A stretch of DNA of 64,000 bases from Humibacillus xanthopallidus. Its GTDB lineage: Bacteria; Actinomycetota; Actinomycetes; Actinomycetales; Dermatophilaceae. The stretch covers positions 1,116,001 through 1,180,000 of the forward strand of contig NZ_VFPM01000002.1 in assembly GCF_006716675.1 (NCBI RefSeq), in the 5' to 3' direction. The position numbers were made by a program, and so were the translations under genes. The notes beneath the pieces were generated by a model that saw nothing but the letters and a program-made list of their open reading frames with translations, did no database searches and was not told the origin of the DNA. Below, one piece after another: positions 35,397 to 43,695 of this stretch; position 1 is the first letter of the stretch, and each line of letters begins with the position of its first letter.

Positions 35397-36656
35397 ATGC
35401 GTGTCCTCATGATCGGCTCCGGGGGAGTCGGCGACGCTGCCGCGCGCATCGCGGCGGAGCGTGACTTCTTCGAGCTGTGGGTCGTCGCCGACTACGACGC
35501 GGCGCGGGCCGAGCGCACCGTCGCGGCGGTCACCGGACGGCATTCCGGAATGACGGGTGGGGAGGGGCGCTTCGTCGCCGCCCAGGTCGACGCCTCGTCG
35601 GCCGGGGCGGTGACGGAGCTCGCCCTCGCCCACGGCGCGACCCACGTCTTCAACGCCGTCGACCCGAAGTTCACCATGTCGATCTTCACCGGTGCCCGGG
35701 CCGCGGGGGCCGACTACCTCGACATGGCGATGAGCCTGTCGCAGCGCCACCCCGAGCAGCCGTATGCCGTCACCGGGGTCAAGCTCGGCGACGAGCAGTT
35801 CGCGGTGGCGGGGGAGTGGGAGGCCGAGGGGCGTCTCGCGCTCGTCGGCATCGGCGTCGAGCCCGGGCTCTCCGACGTCTTCGCCCGGTATGCCGCCGAC
35901 CACCTCTTCGACGAGATCGACGAGCTCGGCACCCGCGACGGCGCCAACCTCGTCGTCCACGATGACCAGGGCAACGAGATCTTTGCCCCGAGCTTCTCGA
36001 TGTGGACGACGATCGAGGAGTGCCTCAACCCGCCCGTCATCTGGGAGAAGGACCGCGGCTGGTTCACGACGGCCCCCTTCAGCGAGCCGGAGGTCTTCGA
36101 CTTCCCGGCCGGCATCGGGCCGGTCGAGTGCGTCAACGTCGAGCACGAGGAGGTCCTCCTCATGCCGCGCTGGGTCGACGCGAAGCGGGTCACCTTCAAG
36201 TACGGCCTCGGCGACGAGTTCATCACCATCCTCAAGGTACTCAACACTCTGGGGCTCGACCGCACCGAGCCCATCACCGTCAAGGGCGTGCAGGTCTCGC
36301 CGCGCGACGTCGTCGCCGCGGCGCTGCCCGACCCCGCGACGATCGGTCCGCGGATGAGCGGCAAGACGTGCGCGGGGCTCTTCGTCACCGGCACGGGCAA
36401 GGACGGCCGTCCGCGCCGCACCTACCTCTACCACGTCGTCGACAACGCCGACACGATGGCCGACTACGACGCCCAGTGCGTCGTCTGGCAGACGGCGGTC
36501 AACCCCGTCGTCGCCCTCGAGCTGCTCGCGAACGGCACGTGGAAGGGCACGGGGGTCCTCGGGCCCGAGGCGTTCGACGCGGTGCCGTTCCTCGACCTGC
36601 TCGCCGCGCCCAAGCCCGAGGGCTACGGCTCGCCCTGGGGCCTCGAGGACCGCTGA
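35397..36656 (+). CDS. Saccharopine-dehydrogenase-family protein
   Basis: 419 residues. The N-terminal Rossmann motif VLMIGSGGVGDAAARIA and the ADYLDMAMSL segment belong to the saccharopine/carboxynorspermidine dehydrogenase superfamily. Such enzymes reductively join or split an amino acid and an aldehyde, or link carboxyspermidine-type compounds. Here it is cotranscribed with a polyamine importer, so a secondary-amine polyamine derivative is a plausible substrate; no decarboxylase partner (CANSDC) is in the window. Product unproven. Confidence 0.75.
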   Translation: MRVLMIGSGGVGDAAARIAAERDFFELWVVADYDAARAERTVAAVTGRHSGMTGGEGRFVAAQVDASSAGAVTELALAHGATHVFNAVDPKFTMSIFTGARAAGADYLDMAMSLSQRHPEQPYAVTGVKLGDEQFAVAGEWEAEGRLALVGIGVEPGLSDVFARYAADHLFDEIDELGTRDGANLVVHDDQGNEIFAPSFSMWTTIEECLNPPVIWEKDRGWFTTAPFSEPEVFDFPAGIGPVECVNVEHEEVLLMPRWVDAKRVTFKYGLGDEFITILKVLNTLGLDRTEPITVKGVQVSPRDVVAAALPDPATIGPRMSGKTCAGLFVTGTGKDGRPRRTYLYHVVDNADTMADYDAQCVVWQTAVNPVVALELLANGTWKGTGVLGPEAFDAVPFLDLLAAPKPEGYGSPWGLEDR

Positions 36657-36691
36657 GCAGCGTTTCGTGCGGGAGCCGCAGGCCGCTCAGC

Positions 36692-36742
36692 ACCGCTCGG
36701 CACCGCTCACGGGTCGGTCACGGCCACCGAGGGCCGAGCGGT
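36692..36742 (+). promoter_or_regulatory. 10-bp inverted repeat before the gabD promoter
   Basis: ACCGCTCGGC (36692-36701) and GCCGAGCGGT (36733-36742) are perfectly inverted around 31 nt. It could terminate the pot operon or bind a regulator, since it ends 20 nt before the -10 at 36763. Confidence 0.4.
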
Positions 36743-36762
36743 CCCGATCATCTACCGAGAGT

Positions 36763-36768
36763 TAGGGT
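36763..36768 (+). promoter_or_regulatory. -10 hexamer of gabD
   Basis: TAGGGT, 7 nt, then ATG at 36776. Confidence 0.45.
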
Positions 36769-36775
36769 TTCAGTC

Positions 36776-38239
36776 ATGGCAACGGTGACGCAGCAGTCAG
36801 TTCTCGAGTCCGTCCCCAAGGGACTGCTCATCGGCGGTCAGTGGCGCGATGCCAGCGGCGGCAAGACCCTCGCGGTCGACGACCCGGCCACCGGCGAGAT
36901 CCTCACGCACGTCGCCGACGCCAGCGTCGCCGACGGCAAGGCGGCCCTCGACGCGGCCGTCGCGGCGCAGTCGGACTGGGCGCGAACGGCACCGCGCGAC
37001 CGCGGGGAGCTGCTGCGGGCGGCATACGAGAAGATCACCGAGCGCGCCGACGAGTTCGCGATGCTCATGACCCTCGAGATGGGCAAGACGCTCGCCGAGA
37101 GCCGCGGCGAGGTCGCCTACGGCGCCGAGTTCTTCCGGTGGTTCTCCGAGGAGGCCGTGCGCATCGGAGGCCGCTACGCCGTCGCTCCCAACGGTGCCAC
37201 CCGCCTCATGACGATGAAGCAGCCCGTCGGCCCCGTGCTCATGATCACGCCGTGGAACTTCCCGCTCGCCATGGGCACCCGCAAGATCGGCCCGGCCATC
37301 GCGGCCGGCTGCACGATGGTCGTCAAGCCGGCCAGCCAGACCCCGTTGACGATGCTCGCGCTCGCCGACCTGCTCCAGGAGGTCGGGCTGCCCGACGGCG
37401 TGCTCAACGTCGTCACGACGACGACGACCGGCGAGGTGATGGAGCCGCTCATCCGCGACCCGCGCCTGCGCAAGCTGACCTTCACCGGGTCGACGCCGGT
37501 GGGCCGCAAGCTCATCGAGCAGGCGTCCCAGCAGATCCTGCGGGTGTCGATGGAGCTCGGCGGCAACGCGCCGTTCCTCGTCTTCGGCGACGCCGACGTC
37601 GACAAGGCGGTGACCGGGGCCATGCTGGCCAAGATGCGCAACATGGGCGAGGCCTGCACCGCCGCCAACCGCTTCTACGTGCACGAGTCGCTCGCCGAGG
37701 AGTTCTCGGCCAAGCTCGCGGAGCGGATGGGTGCGCTCACCCTCGGCCGCGGCACCGAGGATGGCGTCGACGTCGGTCCGCTCGTCGACGAGAAGTCGCG
37801 CGACAAGGTCTCTGCGCTCGTCGACGACGCCGTCGCCAAGGGCGCCAAGGTCGTCGTGGGTGGCTCGGCCCGCGAGGGTGCGGGCTGGTTCTACCAGCCG
37901 ACCGTCCTCACCGACGTGCCCGAGACCGCCGACCTCGCTCGCGAGGAGATCTTCGGGCCGGTCGCCCCGGTGTCGACCTTCAGCACCGACGAGGAGGCGA
38001 TCCGGATGGCCAACGACACGGAGTACGGTCTCGTCGCCTACCTCTTCACCAACGACCTCTCGCGGGCGCTCACGGTCTCCGAGGCCCTCGAGTTCGGGAT
38101 GGTCGGGGTCAACCAGGGCATCGTCTCCAACCCGGCGGCGCCCTTCGGCGGCGTCAAGGCCTCGGGCGTCGGCCGGGAGGGCGGCTTCGAGGGCATCGAG
38201 GAGTACCTCGAGACGAAGTACGTCGGGATGGCCCTCTGA
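36776..38239 (+). CDS. gabD: Succinate-semialdehyde dehydrogenase
   Basis: 487-residue aldehyde dehydrogenase that would convert succinate semialdehyde to succinate, the last step of GABA breakdown. Oxyanion Asn in TPWNFPLAMGTRK, general-base Glu in MELGGNAPFL, catalytic Cys in NMGEACTAANRF, and FGGVKASGVGREGGFEGIEE at the C-terminus as in GabD. It closes the polyamine locus under its own promoter. A dedicated GABA transaminase is not visible, so the class III enzyme at 27688-29127 may do both transaminations. Confidence 0.9.
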   Translation: MATVTQQSVLESVPKGLLIGGQWRDASGGKTLAVDDPATGEILTHVADASVADGKAALDAAVAAQSDWARTAPRDRGELLRAAYEKITERADEFAMLMTLEMGKTLAESRGEVAYGAEFFRWFSEEAVRIGGRYAVAPNGATRLMTMKQPVGPVLMITPWNFPLAMGTRKIGPAIAAGCTMVVKPASQTPLTMLALADLLQEVGLPDGVLNVVTTTTTGEVMEPLIRDPRLRKLTFTGSTPVGRKLIEQASQQILRVSMELGGNAPFLVFGDADVDKAVTGAMLAKMRNMGEACTAANRFYVHESLAEEFSAKLAERMGALTLGRGTEDGVDVGPLVDEKSRDKVSALVDDAVAKGAKVVVGGSAREGAGWFYQPTVLTDVPETADLAREEIFGPVAPVSTFSTDEEAIRMANDTEYGLVAYLFTNDLSRALTVSEALEFGMVGVNQGIVSNPAAPFGGVKASGVGREGGFEGIEEYLETKYVGMAL

Positions 38240-38300
38240 GGGCTGCGCCGAAGTCGCCAAACCGCCCCACCGCCGCACGCGGCTGTGGTCCAATCTGCGC

Positions 38301-39317
38301 ATGGTGACACCTGCGGCCCACCGCGAGACCGGACCGCTTCGCTCCCTCGAGGCGCTGCTCGACGACACGGACGCGGTGCTGAGGCGGGGCGGCACGGCTG
38401 GGGCGACCGTGTGGGCGACCGGGTTCCCGGTGCTCGACGCCACCCTGACCGGCGGGTTCCGCTCGGGCGAGCTCGTGCTCCTCGGCGGCCCGGCCGGTCA
38501 CGGCAAGACGACGATGGGGGTGCAGTTCGCCCGCAACGTCGTCGCGGCCGGAGGCACCGCGGTGATCTTCTCCTACGAGCACGAGAGCCACACGCTCCTC
38601 GAGCGACTCATCGCCCTGGAGGCGGCCGAGCGCACGCCCGGTGAGGTCGCCGGCGTCATCGAGGTTCGGCGCGCCTTCGAGGCGGGTTCGGGAGGCGGGT
38701 CCCTCGAGGCCGTGCTGTCCGCGCTCCCCGGTGGAGCGCCGGCGTATGCCGCCCTGACGAGCTATGGCGACCGGCTGCACATCCATGAGTCCTCCGGAGC
38801 GACGACGACGCTCGAGGAGGTCTCCGCCGTCATCCGCGCCGTGACGCAGACGACGGGGGAGGCGCCCTTCGTGCTGCTCGACTACGTGCAGAAGATCCCG
38901 GTCGACCGCCCCGACGAGACCGAGCGGGTCACGGCAGCAGCCGAGGGCCTCAAGGACCTGGCGCTCGAGGCCCGGGTGCCGATCGTCGCGATCTCGGCGG
39001 CCGACAAGGAGGCGCTCGTCTCGGGGCACCGCATGCGGACGCACGACCTGCGCGGGTCCTCGGCGCTCGCCTTCGAGGCCGACGTCGTCATGATCGTCGG
39101 CGACAAGGTCGACATCGTCTCGCGCGAGCACCTCGTCTACGACCTCGGCAACATCCAGCGCTTCCGGGGCTGGTCGGTGCTGACGATGGAGAAGAACCGC
39201 CACGGCCAGGCCCGGGTCGAGCTCGAGTTCGCCAAGGACTTCGAGCACGGCCGCTTCCACCCCGAGGGCAACGCCGTCAACGAGCGCCTGATCGACGAGC
39301 GCGTCTTCATCTCGTAG
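38301..39317 (+). CDS. DnaB-like RecA-fold ATPase without the N-terminal primase-binding domain
   Basis: 338 residues. Walker A GGPAGHGKTTMG (near residues 60-71), Walker B FVLLDYVQKI, and DnaB-type blocks DLRGSSALAFEADVVMIV and RFRGWSVLTMEKNRHGQ. It matches only the C-terminal helicase domain of replicative DnaB. There is no DnaB N-domain and no phage genes around it, so a role as a helicase loader, recombination factor or KaiC-like ATPase is open. The ATG at 38301 follows a poor -10 (TCCAAT, 6 nt). Confidence 0.75.
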   Translation: MVTPAAHRETGPLRSLEALLDDTDAVLRRGGTAGATVWATGFPVLDATLTGGFRSGELVLLGGPAGHGKTTMGVQFARNVVAAGGTAVIFSYEHESHTLLERLIALEAAERTPGEVAGVIEVRRAFEAGSGGGSLEAVLSALPGGAPAYAALTSYGDRLHIHESSGATTTLEEVSAVIRAVTQTTGEAPFVLLDYVQKIPVDRPDETERVTAAAEGLKDLALEARVPIVAISAADKEALVSGHRMRTHDLRGSSALAFEADVVMIVGDKVDIVSREHLVYDLGNIQRFRGWSVLTMEKNRHGQARVELEFAKDFEHGRFHPEGNAVNERLIDERVFIS

Positions 39318-39335
39318 CGGCAGCCGGCCCGCAGC

Positions 39336-39692
39336 TCAGCGAGCGATGACCGTGATGCGCACGTCGTCGCGCTCGTCCTGCACCTGCTCGAGGATGTCGA
39401 CGACGGTCTCGTAGGTGTCGTGGTCGACCCGGCGGAGGGCGCCGACGTGGTCCCACACGAGCTCGAGGGTCTGGCCCCGGGGCACCTCGAGGTCGCGCAG
39501 GGCATCGAGCAAAGCGTCCCAGTTGCGGCCGAACCAGTCGGGAAGGTCGAGGTCGCGGGCGAAGGCATCGAGCACGCCGGCCTTGTCGGTGCTGCCCCCG
39601 GCCGCGCTGACGATGCGCACGTCGTGGCCGAGTGAGGCGAGCAGGTCAAGGTGGTCGTCGGCCTCGCTGTGCGGCCCGAGGAACGTCGTCAT
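39336..39692 (-). CDS. Barstar-family ribonuclease inhibitor
   Basis: 118 residues. The barstar core is DLPDWFGRNWDALLDALRDL, containing the acidic residues on the helix and loop that plug the RNase active site, followed by LELVWDHVG. It begins by an ATGA overlap with the RNase gene directly upstream, so toxin and inhibitor are made together. It protects the cell from that enzyme. Confidence 0.9.
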   Translation of the reverse strand: MTTFLGPHSEADDHLDLLASLGHDVRIVSAAGGSTDKAGVLDAFARDLDLPDWFGRNWDALLDALRDLEVPRGQTLELVWDHVGALRRVDHDTYETVVDILEQVQDERDDVRITVIAR

Positions 39693-40171
39693 GCCCCCTC
39701 CTCGATGCGGCTGAACGACGCGTAGTGGTCGGCGGTCCAGTAGCGCTCGCCCTGGGACCCCGTGATGATCCGACGGGCTCCACGGTCACCTGAGCCGGGC
39801 GTGATCACGGTGAACTCCTTGTAGTAGCCGCGCGGTTCGGCCGGCAGCAGCCGCTCGCGGTTGGCGAAGGTCTGGTTGTCGCTGCGGGGGTAGGGATACG
39901 GCCCGCCCGCGCGGATGAGCGCCAGTGTCGCCCGCGCCTCGGGCGGCAGGGCCGACGCGGCGATCCACGGCAGTCCCGAGACGGGATCGGTCGCCCCACC
40001 CGGAGTGTCCGACGAGCCCGGCGTCGTCGTCGTGATCGTGACACCGACCGGGGTGGGGGAGGCGTCCGACGCCGGTCCGCCCCGAGCGGCCTGCACGACG
40101 AGCCAGGTCAGCACGACGAGGACGGCGACGAGCACGCCGAGCAGGATCGGTCGGGAGCGGAGCGAGTTCAC
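39689..40171 (-). CDS. Exported guanyl-preferring RNase (RNase Sa/barnase family)
   Basis: 160 residues: an N-terminal signal or anchor segment (ILLGVLVAVLVVLTWLVV), a Thr/Pro-rich linker, then an RNase Sa-like domain. Alignable blocks are LPPEARATLALI, FANRERLLP, YYKEFTVITPG with the catalytic Glu, GARRIITG with the active-site Arg pair, and ADHYASFSRI with the catalytic His. All key residues are kept, so it should be active. The GTG at 40171 has CATGAT 6 nt upstream. Confidence 0.9.
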   Translation of the reverse strand: MNSLRSRPILLGVLVAVLVVLTWLVVQAARGGPASDASPTPVGVTITTTTPGSSDTPGGATDPVSGLPWIAASALPPEARATLALIRAGGPYPYPRSDNQTFANRERLLPAEPRGYYKEFTVITPGSGDRGARRIITGSQGERYWTADHYASFSRIEEGA

Positions 40172-40177
40172 GCCGCC

Positions 40178-40183
40178 ATCATG
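40178..40183 (-). promoter_or_regulatory. -10 hexamer of the RNase-barstar operon
   Basis: CATGAT, 6 nt, then GTG at 40171 on the minus strand. Confidence 0.45.
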
Positions 40184-40238
40184 CCGCCCACCCCTGCGGA
40201 GGCGGGACTGGCAGCGAGCGGTTGTCGGCGGGCGGGTC

Positions 40239-40244
40239 TACGGT
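40239..40244 (+). promoter_or_regulatory. -10 hexamer of the pyridoxamine-oxidase-like gene
   Basis: TACGGT, 6 nt, then ATG at 40251; divergent from the RNase promoter at 56 nt. Confidence 0.45.
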
Positions 40245-40250
40245 CGGAGG

Positions 40251-40772
40251 ATGCTCGAGACCACAGACGAGATCGACGCACTGCAGGCGCTCCTCGACGC
40301 CTCGCACGCGAGGGCGACAGGTCACCTGCGGGGCATCATCAACGACGACCGCACGCTCACCGCGGAGCAGCTCGTCGCGCTCCTCACGGGCATGAAGGTG
40401 CTCTCGGTTGCGACGGTCACGGCCCACGGAGAGCCGCGCATCAGCGCTCTCGACGGCCACTTCCTGCACGGCACGTGGACGTTCAGCACCGACGGCAGCT
40501 CGGCCAAGGCGCGCCACCTCGCGCGTCAGCCGGCCACCAGCGTGGCCCACATCGACGGCGAGGACCTCGCGCTGTTCAGCCACGGCTATGCCGAGCTGAT
40601 GGAGCCGGGGCCTGCCCGAGACGAGGTCGAGGCGCACTGGACAGCCCACTACGGCAGCAGCCCGTGGTCGTGGGGTGACGACATCAGGATGTATCGCCTG
40701 CGGATGACCTGGGCCGTCGCCTACGCCTTCAAGCGCGACGAGCTGCTGCAGGCCAGAGGAGTGGCCACCTGA
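40251..40772 (+). CDS. Pyridoxamine 5'-phosphate oxidase-family flavin-binding protein
   Basis: 173 residues. The split beta-barrel signature is KVLSVATVTAHGEPRISALDG, followed by WTFSTDGSSAKARHLARQP. Relatives bind FMN or F420 and reduce small molecules, or bind heme; the cofactor cannot be decided. Actinobacteria have many F420-dependent members. It is monocistronic and lies just before dxr. Confidence 0.8.
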   Translation: MLETTDEIDALQALLDASHARATGHLRGIINDDRTLTAEQLVALLTGMKVLSVATVTAHGEPRISALDGHFLHGTWTFSTDGSSAKARHLARQPATSVAHIDGEDLALFSHGYAELMEPGPARDEVEAHWTAHYGSSPWSWGDDIRMYRLRMTWAVAYAFKRDELLQARGVAT

Positions 40773-40793
40773 GCCGACGGCCGGCAGCTGCGC

Positions 40794-40799
40794 GAGAAT
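40794..40799 (+). promoter_or_regulatory. -10 hexamer of dxr
   Basis: GAGAAT, 6 nt, then GTG at 40806. Confidence 0.4.
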
Positions 40800-40805
40800 G
40801 CCGGG

Positions 40806-42011
40806 GTGACCGACACCCCGCCGCATCTTCGCCGCATCATCCTGCTCGGGTCGACCGGGTCGATCGGCACCCAGGCCATCGACCTCGTGCACCGCAACCG
40901 TGACCGCTTCGAGGTGGTCGGGCTCGGTGCTGGAGGCAACCTCGAGCTCGTCGCCGAGCAGGCCGTCGCCCTGCGGGTCCCCGTCGTCGCGGTGGCGAGC
41001 GGTTCGGAGAGCGACCTGGCCACCGTCATCGCGCGCGCGGCCGACGCAGCGGGCGTCACGGCATACGACCCCGAGCTGCTCGTCGGCGCGGACGCGAGCA
41101 CGACGCTGGCCGCCCGTGAGGCCGACGTCGTCGTCAACGGCATCACGGGCGCCATCGGTCTCGAGCCGACGCTCGCCGCCCTGCGGGCCGGCACGACGCT
41201 GGCGCTGGCCAACAAGGAGTCGCTCATCATCGGCGGTCCGCTCGTCAAGGCGATCGCCGCACGCGGCCAGATCGTGCCCGTCGACAGCGAGCACTCCGCG
41301 ATCGCCCAGTGCCTCCGCGGAGGGCGTGCCGAGGAGGTGCGCCGGCTGGTCGTGACCGCCAGCGGGGGGCCGTTCCGGGGCCGCTCACGTGCCGAGCTCG
41401 CCGATGTCACGCCCGATCAGGCGCTCGCCCACCCGAACTTCTCCATGGGGCGCGTCATCACGACCAACTCGGCCACCCTCGTCAACAAGGGCCTCGAGGT
41501 CATCGAGGCGCACCTGCTCTTCGACATCCCGTTCGACCGCATCGACGTCGTCGTGCACCCGCAGCAGATGATCCACTCGATGGTCGAGTTCGTCGACGGC
41601 TCGACGATCGCGCAGGCCGGGCCGCCGCGCATGCTCGTGCCGATCGCCCTCGGCCTGAGCTGGCCCGAGCGGATCGCTGACGCCGACGTGCCGGTCGACT
41701 GGACCCGTGCCCAGAGCTGGGAGTTCGAGCCGCTCGACGACGGCGCCTTCCCTGCCGTGGCGCTCGCGCGCCGCGTCGGCGAGGCCGGGGGCACGTGGCC
41801 CGCGGTCTACAACGCCGCCAACGAGGTCTGCGTCGACGCCTTCCACGAGGGGCGGCTCGGCTTCGTCGACATCGTCGACACCGTCGCGCGCGTCGTCGAG
41901 GCGTATGCCGTCGAGCCGGCCTCGCACGTGCGTGACCACACGCTCGACGACGTGCTCGCCGCCGACGCCTGGGCACGTGAGGCAGCGCGGACCACGATCG
42001 GCCCTGCCTGA
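40806..42011 (+). CDS. dxr: 1-deoxy-D-xylulose 5-phosphate reductoisomerase
   Basis: Second step of the MEP isoprenoid pathway, NADPH-dependent. 401 residues. NADPH motif [14 protein letters not shown], the ALANKESLI segment, the metal-site [10 protein letters not shown] and SGGPFRG, and [12 protein letters not shown] are all present. It is followed by rseP and ispG, the standard actinobacterial order. Confidence 0.98.
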   Translation: MTDTPPHLRRIILLGSTGSIGTQAIDLVHRNRDRFEVVGLGAGGNLELVAEQAVALRVPVVAVASGSESDLATVIARAADAAGVTAYDPELLVGADASTTLAAREADVVVNGITGAIGLEPTLAALRAGTTLALANKESLIIGGPLVKAIAARGQIVPVDSEHSAIAQCLRGGRAEEVRRLVVTASGGPFRGRSRAELADVTPDQALAHPNFSMGRVITTNSATLVNKGLEVIEAHLLFDIPFDRIDVVVHPQQMIHSMVEFVDGSTIAQAGPPRMLVPIALGLSWPERIADADVPVDWTRAQSWEFEPLDDGAFPAVALARRVGEAGGTWPAVYNAANEVCVDAFHEGRLGFVDIVDTVARVVEAYAVEPASHVRDHTLDDVLAADAWAREAARTTIGPA

Positions 42012-42116
42012 GGCTCGCGGCGGGCCCCGGCGCGCTCGAAGGGGACTCATGACGGACGTTCGCGGCATACGAGAGGGGTGCTGAGCCTGGCGCCGTGGCG
42101 AAGGTCCGTCAATGGT

Positions 42117-42132
42117 CCCCGGTTGGCCGGGG
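42117..42132 (+). terminator. Short hairpin between dxr and rseP
   Basis: CCCCGG and CCGGGG with a TTGG loop. Small and without T-run; it may end dxr transcription. Confidence 0.35.
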
Positions 42133-42176
42133 TCGCGGGGTCGGGCGTCGAGTCGGGATTCACAGCGTGGCGATGT

Positions 42177-42182
42177 GACAAT
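42177..42182 (+). promoter_or_regulatory. -10 hexamer of rseP
   Basis: GACAAT, 5 nt, then GTG at 42188. Confidence 0.35.
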
Positions 42183-42187
42183 GGGAT

Positions 42188-43534
42188 GTGCTCTTCGTCC
42201 TAGGGGTCCTCGTCGTCGTGGTCGGCGTGGCGCTGTCCATCGCCCTGCACGAGATCGGTCACCTCGTGCCCGCCAAGAAGTTCGGCGTCAAGGTGACCCA
42301 GTACATGGTCGGCTTCGGCCCGACGATCTGGTCGCGCAAGCGCGGTGAGACCGAGTACGGCATCAAGGCGGTTCCCCTCGGTGGCTACGTGCGCATGATC
42401 GGCATGCTGCCCCCACGCCCGGGTGACAAGCCCGGCGAGCTGCGCACGCTCTCGACCGGGCGCTTCAGCCAGATGGTCGACCAGGCGCGCGCCGACTCGA
42501 TGGAGGAGGTGCGTCCCGGCGACGAGGACCGTGTCTTCTACAAGCTGAGCCCCGGCAAGAAGATCATCATCATGCTCGGCGGCCCGGTCATGAACCTCCT
42601 CATCGCCGCCGTGCTGCTCACCGGCGTCATCACGATCTACGGCCTGCCGCAGGTCGCGCCGAAGGTCGGGCTGCTGTCGGCCTGCGTCCCGACCGCGGCC
42701 CCGACCCTGCAGGTCCCGCAGCCGGCGTGCGCCGCGGGCGACCCGCAGAGCCCGGCCGCCGCTGCAGGCCTCAAGGTCGGCGACCGCATCGTCTCCGTCG
42801 ACGGGCGCTCGATCACCTCGTGGGACGAGGTCTCGGCCGCGATCCGCGAGAGCCAGGGGCGGACCATGAGCTGGGTCGTGCAGCGCGGCGACCAGCAGGT
42901 GCCGATCTCCCTCACCCCGGCGGTGCTCGAGCGGGCCACCTACGGCGAGGACAACAAGCCCGTCGCGCAGGACGGCAAGATCGTGCTCTCCTCGATGGGC
43001 TTCGCCGGCATCACCCCGGCGCAGGAGCTCGTCCGGACGCCGATCTACGAGGCGCCGAAGTTCGTCTGGGACCGCACCGTCGACACCGCCTCGATCATCG
43101 TGCGGATCCCCGAGAAGATGGCGGGCGTCATGCAGGCCGCGTTCGGCTCGGGTGAGCGTGACCCCAACGGCCCGATCTCGGTCGTCGGTGTCGGCCGCAT
43201 CGGCGGCGAGGTGGCGGCGCTCGACATCCCCGCCGACGAGGGGGGCAACTGGCTGAAGCTCGCCCAGCTCGTGCTCCTCATCGCCTCGCTCAACCTCGCC
43301 CTGTTCGTCTTCAACCTCGTGCCGCTGCTCCCGCTCGACGGCGGCCACGTGGCCGGCGCGATGTGGGAGGCGGTCAAGAAGGGCTGGGCGCGGCTGCGGC
43401 ACCGGCCCGACCCCGGCTACGTCGACGTGGCCAAGGGCCTGCCGATCGCCTACGGCATGTCGCTCGTGCTCATCACGATGTCGGTTCTGCTCATCTACGC
43501 CGACATCGTCAAGCCCATCAACATCTTCGGCTGA
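42188..43534 (+). CDS. rseP: Site-2 intramembrane metalloprotease (RseP/Rip1 family)
   Basis: 448 residues. The zinc motif HEIGH is in the first membrane helix (residues ~18-22), a PDZ domain lies at about 195-270 ([17 protein letters not shown]), and the second metal ligand is in the [14 protein letters not shown] segment. It cleaves membrane-bound anti-sigma factors and similar targets; the mycobacterial ortholog Rip1 sits in the same dxr-rip-gcpE context. GTG start near its -10, with no Shine-Dalgarno. Confidence 0.95.
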   Translation: MLFVLGVLVVVVGVALSIALHEIGHLVPAKKFGVKVTQYMVGFGPTIWSRKRGETEYGIKAVPLGGYVRMIGMLPPRPGDKPGELRTLSTGRFSQMVDQARADSMEEVRPGDEDRVFYKLSPGKKIIIMLGGPVMNLLIAAVLLTGVITIYGLPQVAPKVGLLSACVPTAAPTLQVPQPACAAGDPQSPAAAAGLKVGDRIVSVDGRSITSWDEVSAAIRESQGRTMSWVVQRGDQQVPISLTPAVLERATYGEDNKPVAQDGKIVLSSMGFAGITPAQELVRTPIYEAPKFVWDRTVDTASIIVRIPEKMAGVMQAAFGSGERDPNGPISVVGVGRIGGEVAALDIPADEGGNWLKLAQLVLLIASLNLALFVFNLVPLLPLDGGHVAGAMWEAVKKGWARLRHRPDPGYVDVAKGLPIAYGMSLVLITMSVLLIYADIVKPINIFG

Positions 43535-43555
43535 CAACACGCGCAGCATGCCGCG

Positions 43556-43642
43556 CGACGAACTGCTCTTTCGATTGGGAGCGGCGCCTGAGAACCACGG
43601 CGCGGCTCGCCCACCGGCCGACGAAGTGCTCTCTCGATCGGG
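43556..43642 (+). repeat. Two imperfect 24-bp direct repeats before ispG
   Basis: Copies at 43556-43579 and 43619-43642 agree at 21 of 24 positions (shared core CGACGAA then TGCTCT then TCGAT then GGG). Their starts are 63 bp apart, six helical turns. Function unknown. Confidence 0.8.
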
Positions 43643-43647
43643 GGGTG

Positions 43648-43670
43648 CCCGGGGGCGGAGGCTCCCCGGG
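43648..43670 (+). terminator. GC-rich hairpin between rseP and ispG
   Basis: CCCGGGG and CCCCGGG with a 9-nt loop, 14 nt before the ispG -10. Possible terminator of rseP. Confidence 0.4.
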
Positions 43671-43683
43671 CGGCTCGGGCGGC

Positions 43684-43689
43684 CATAAT
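43684..43689 (+). promoter_or_regulatory. -10 hexamer of ispG
   Basis: CATAAT, 6 nt, then ATG at 43696; one of the best -10 matches in the window. Confidence 0.55.
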
Positions 43690-43695
43690 GGCGGC

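Noticed and set aside
38286..38300. Leaderless promoter for the DnaB-like gene
   Set aside because: TCCAAT at the right spacing lacks the A at position 2 that the other hexamers share.
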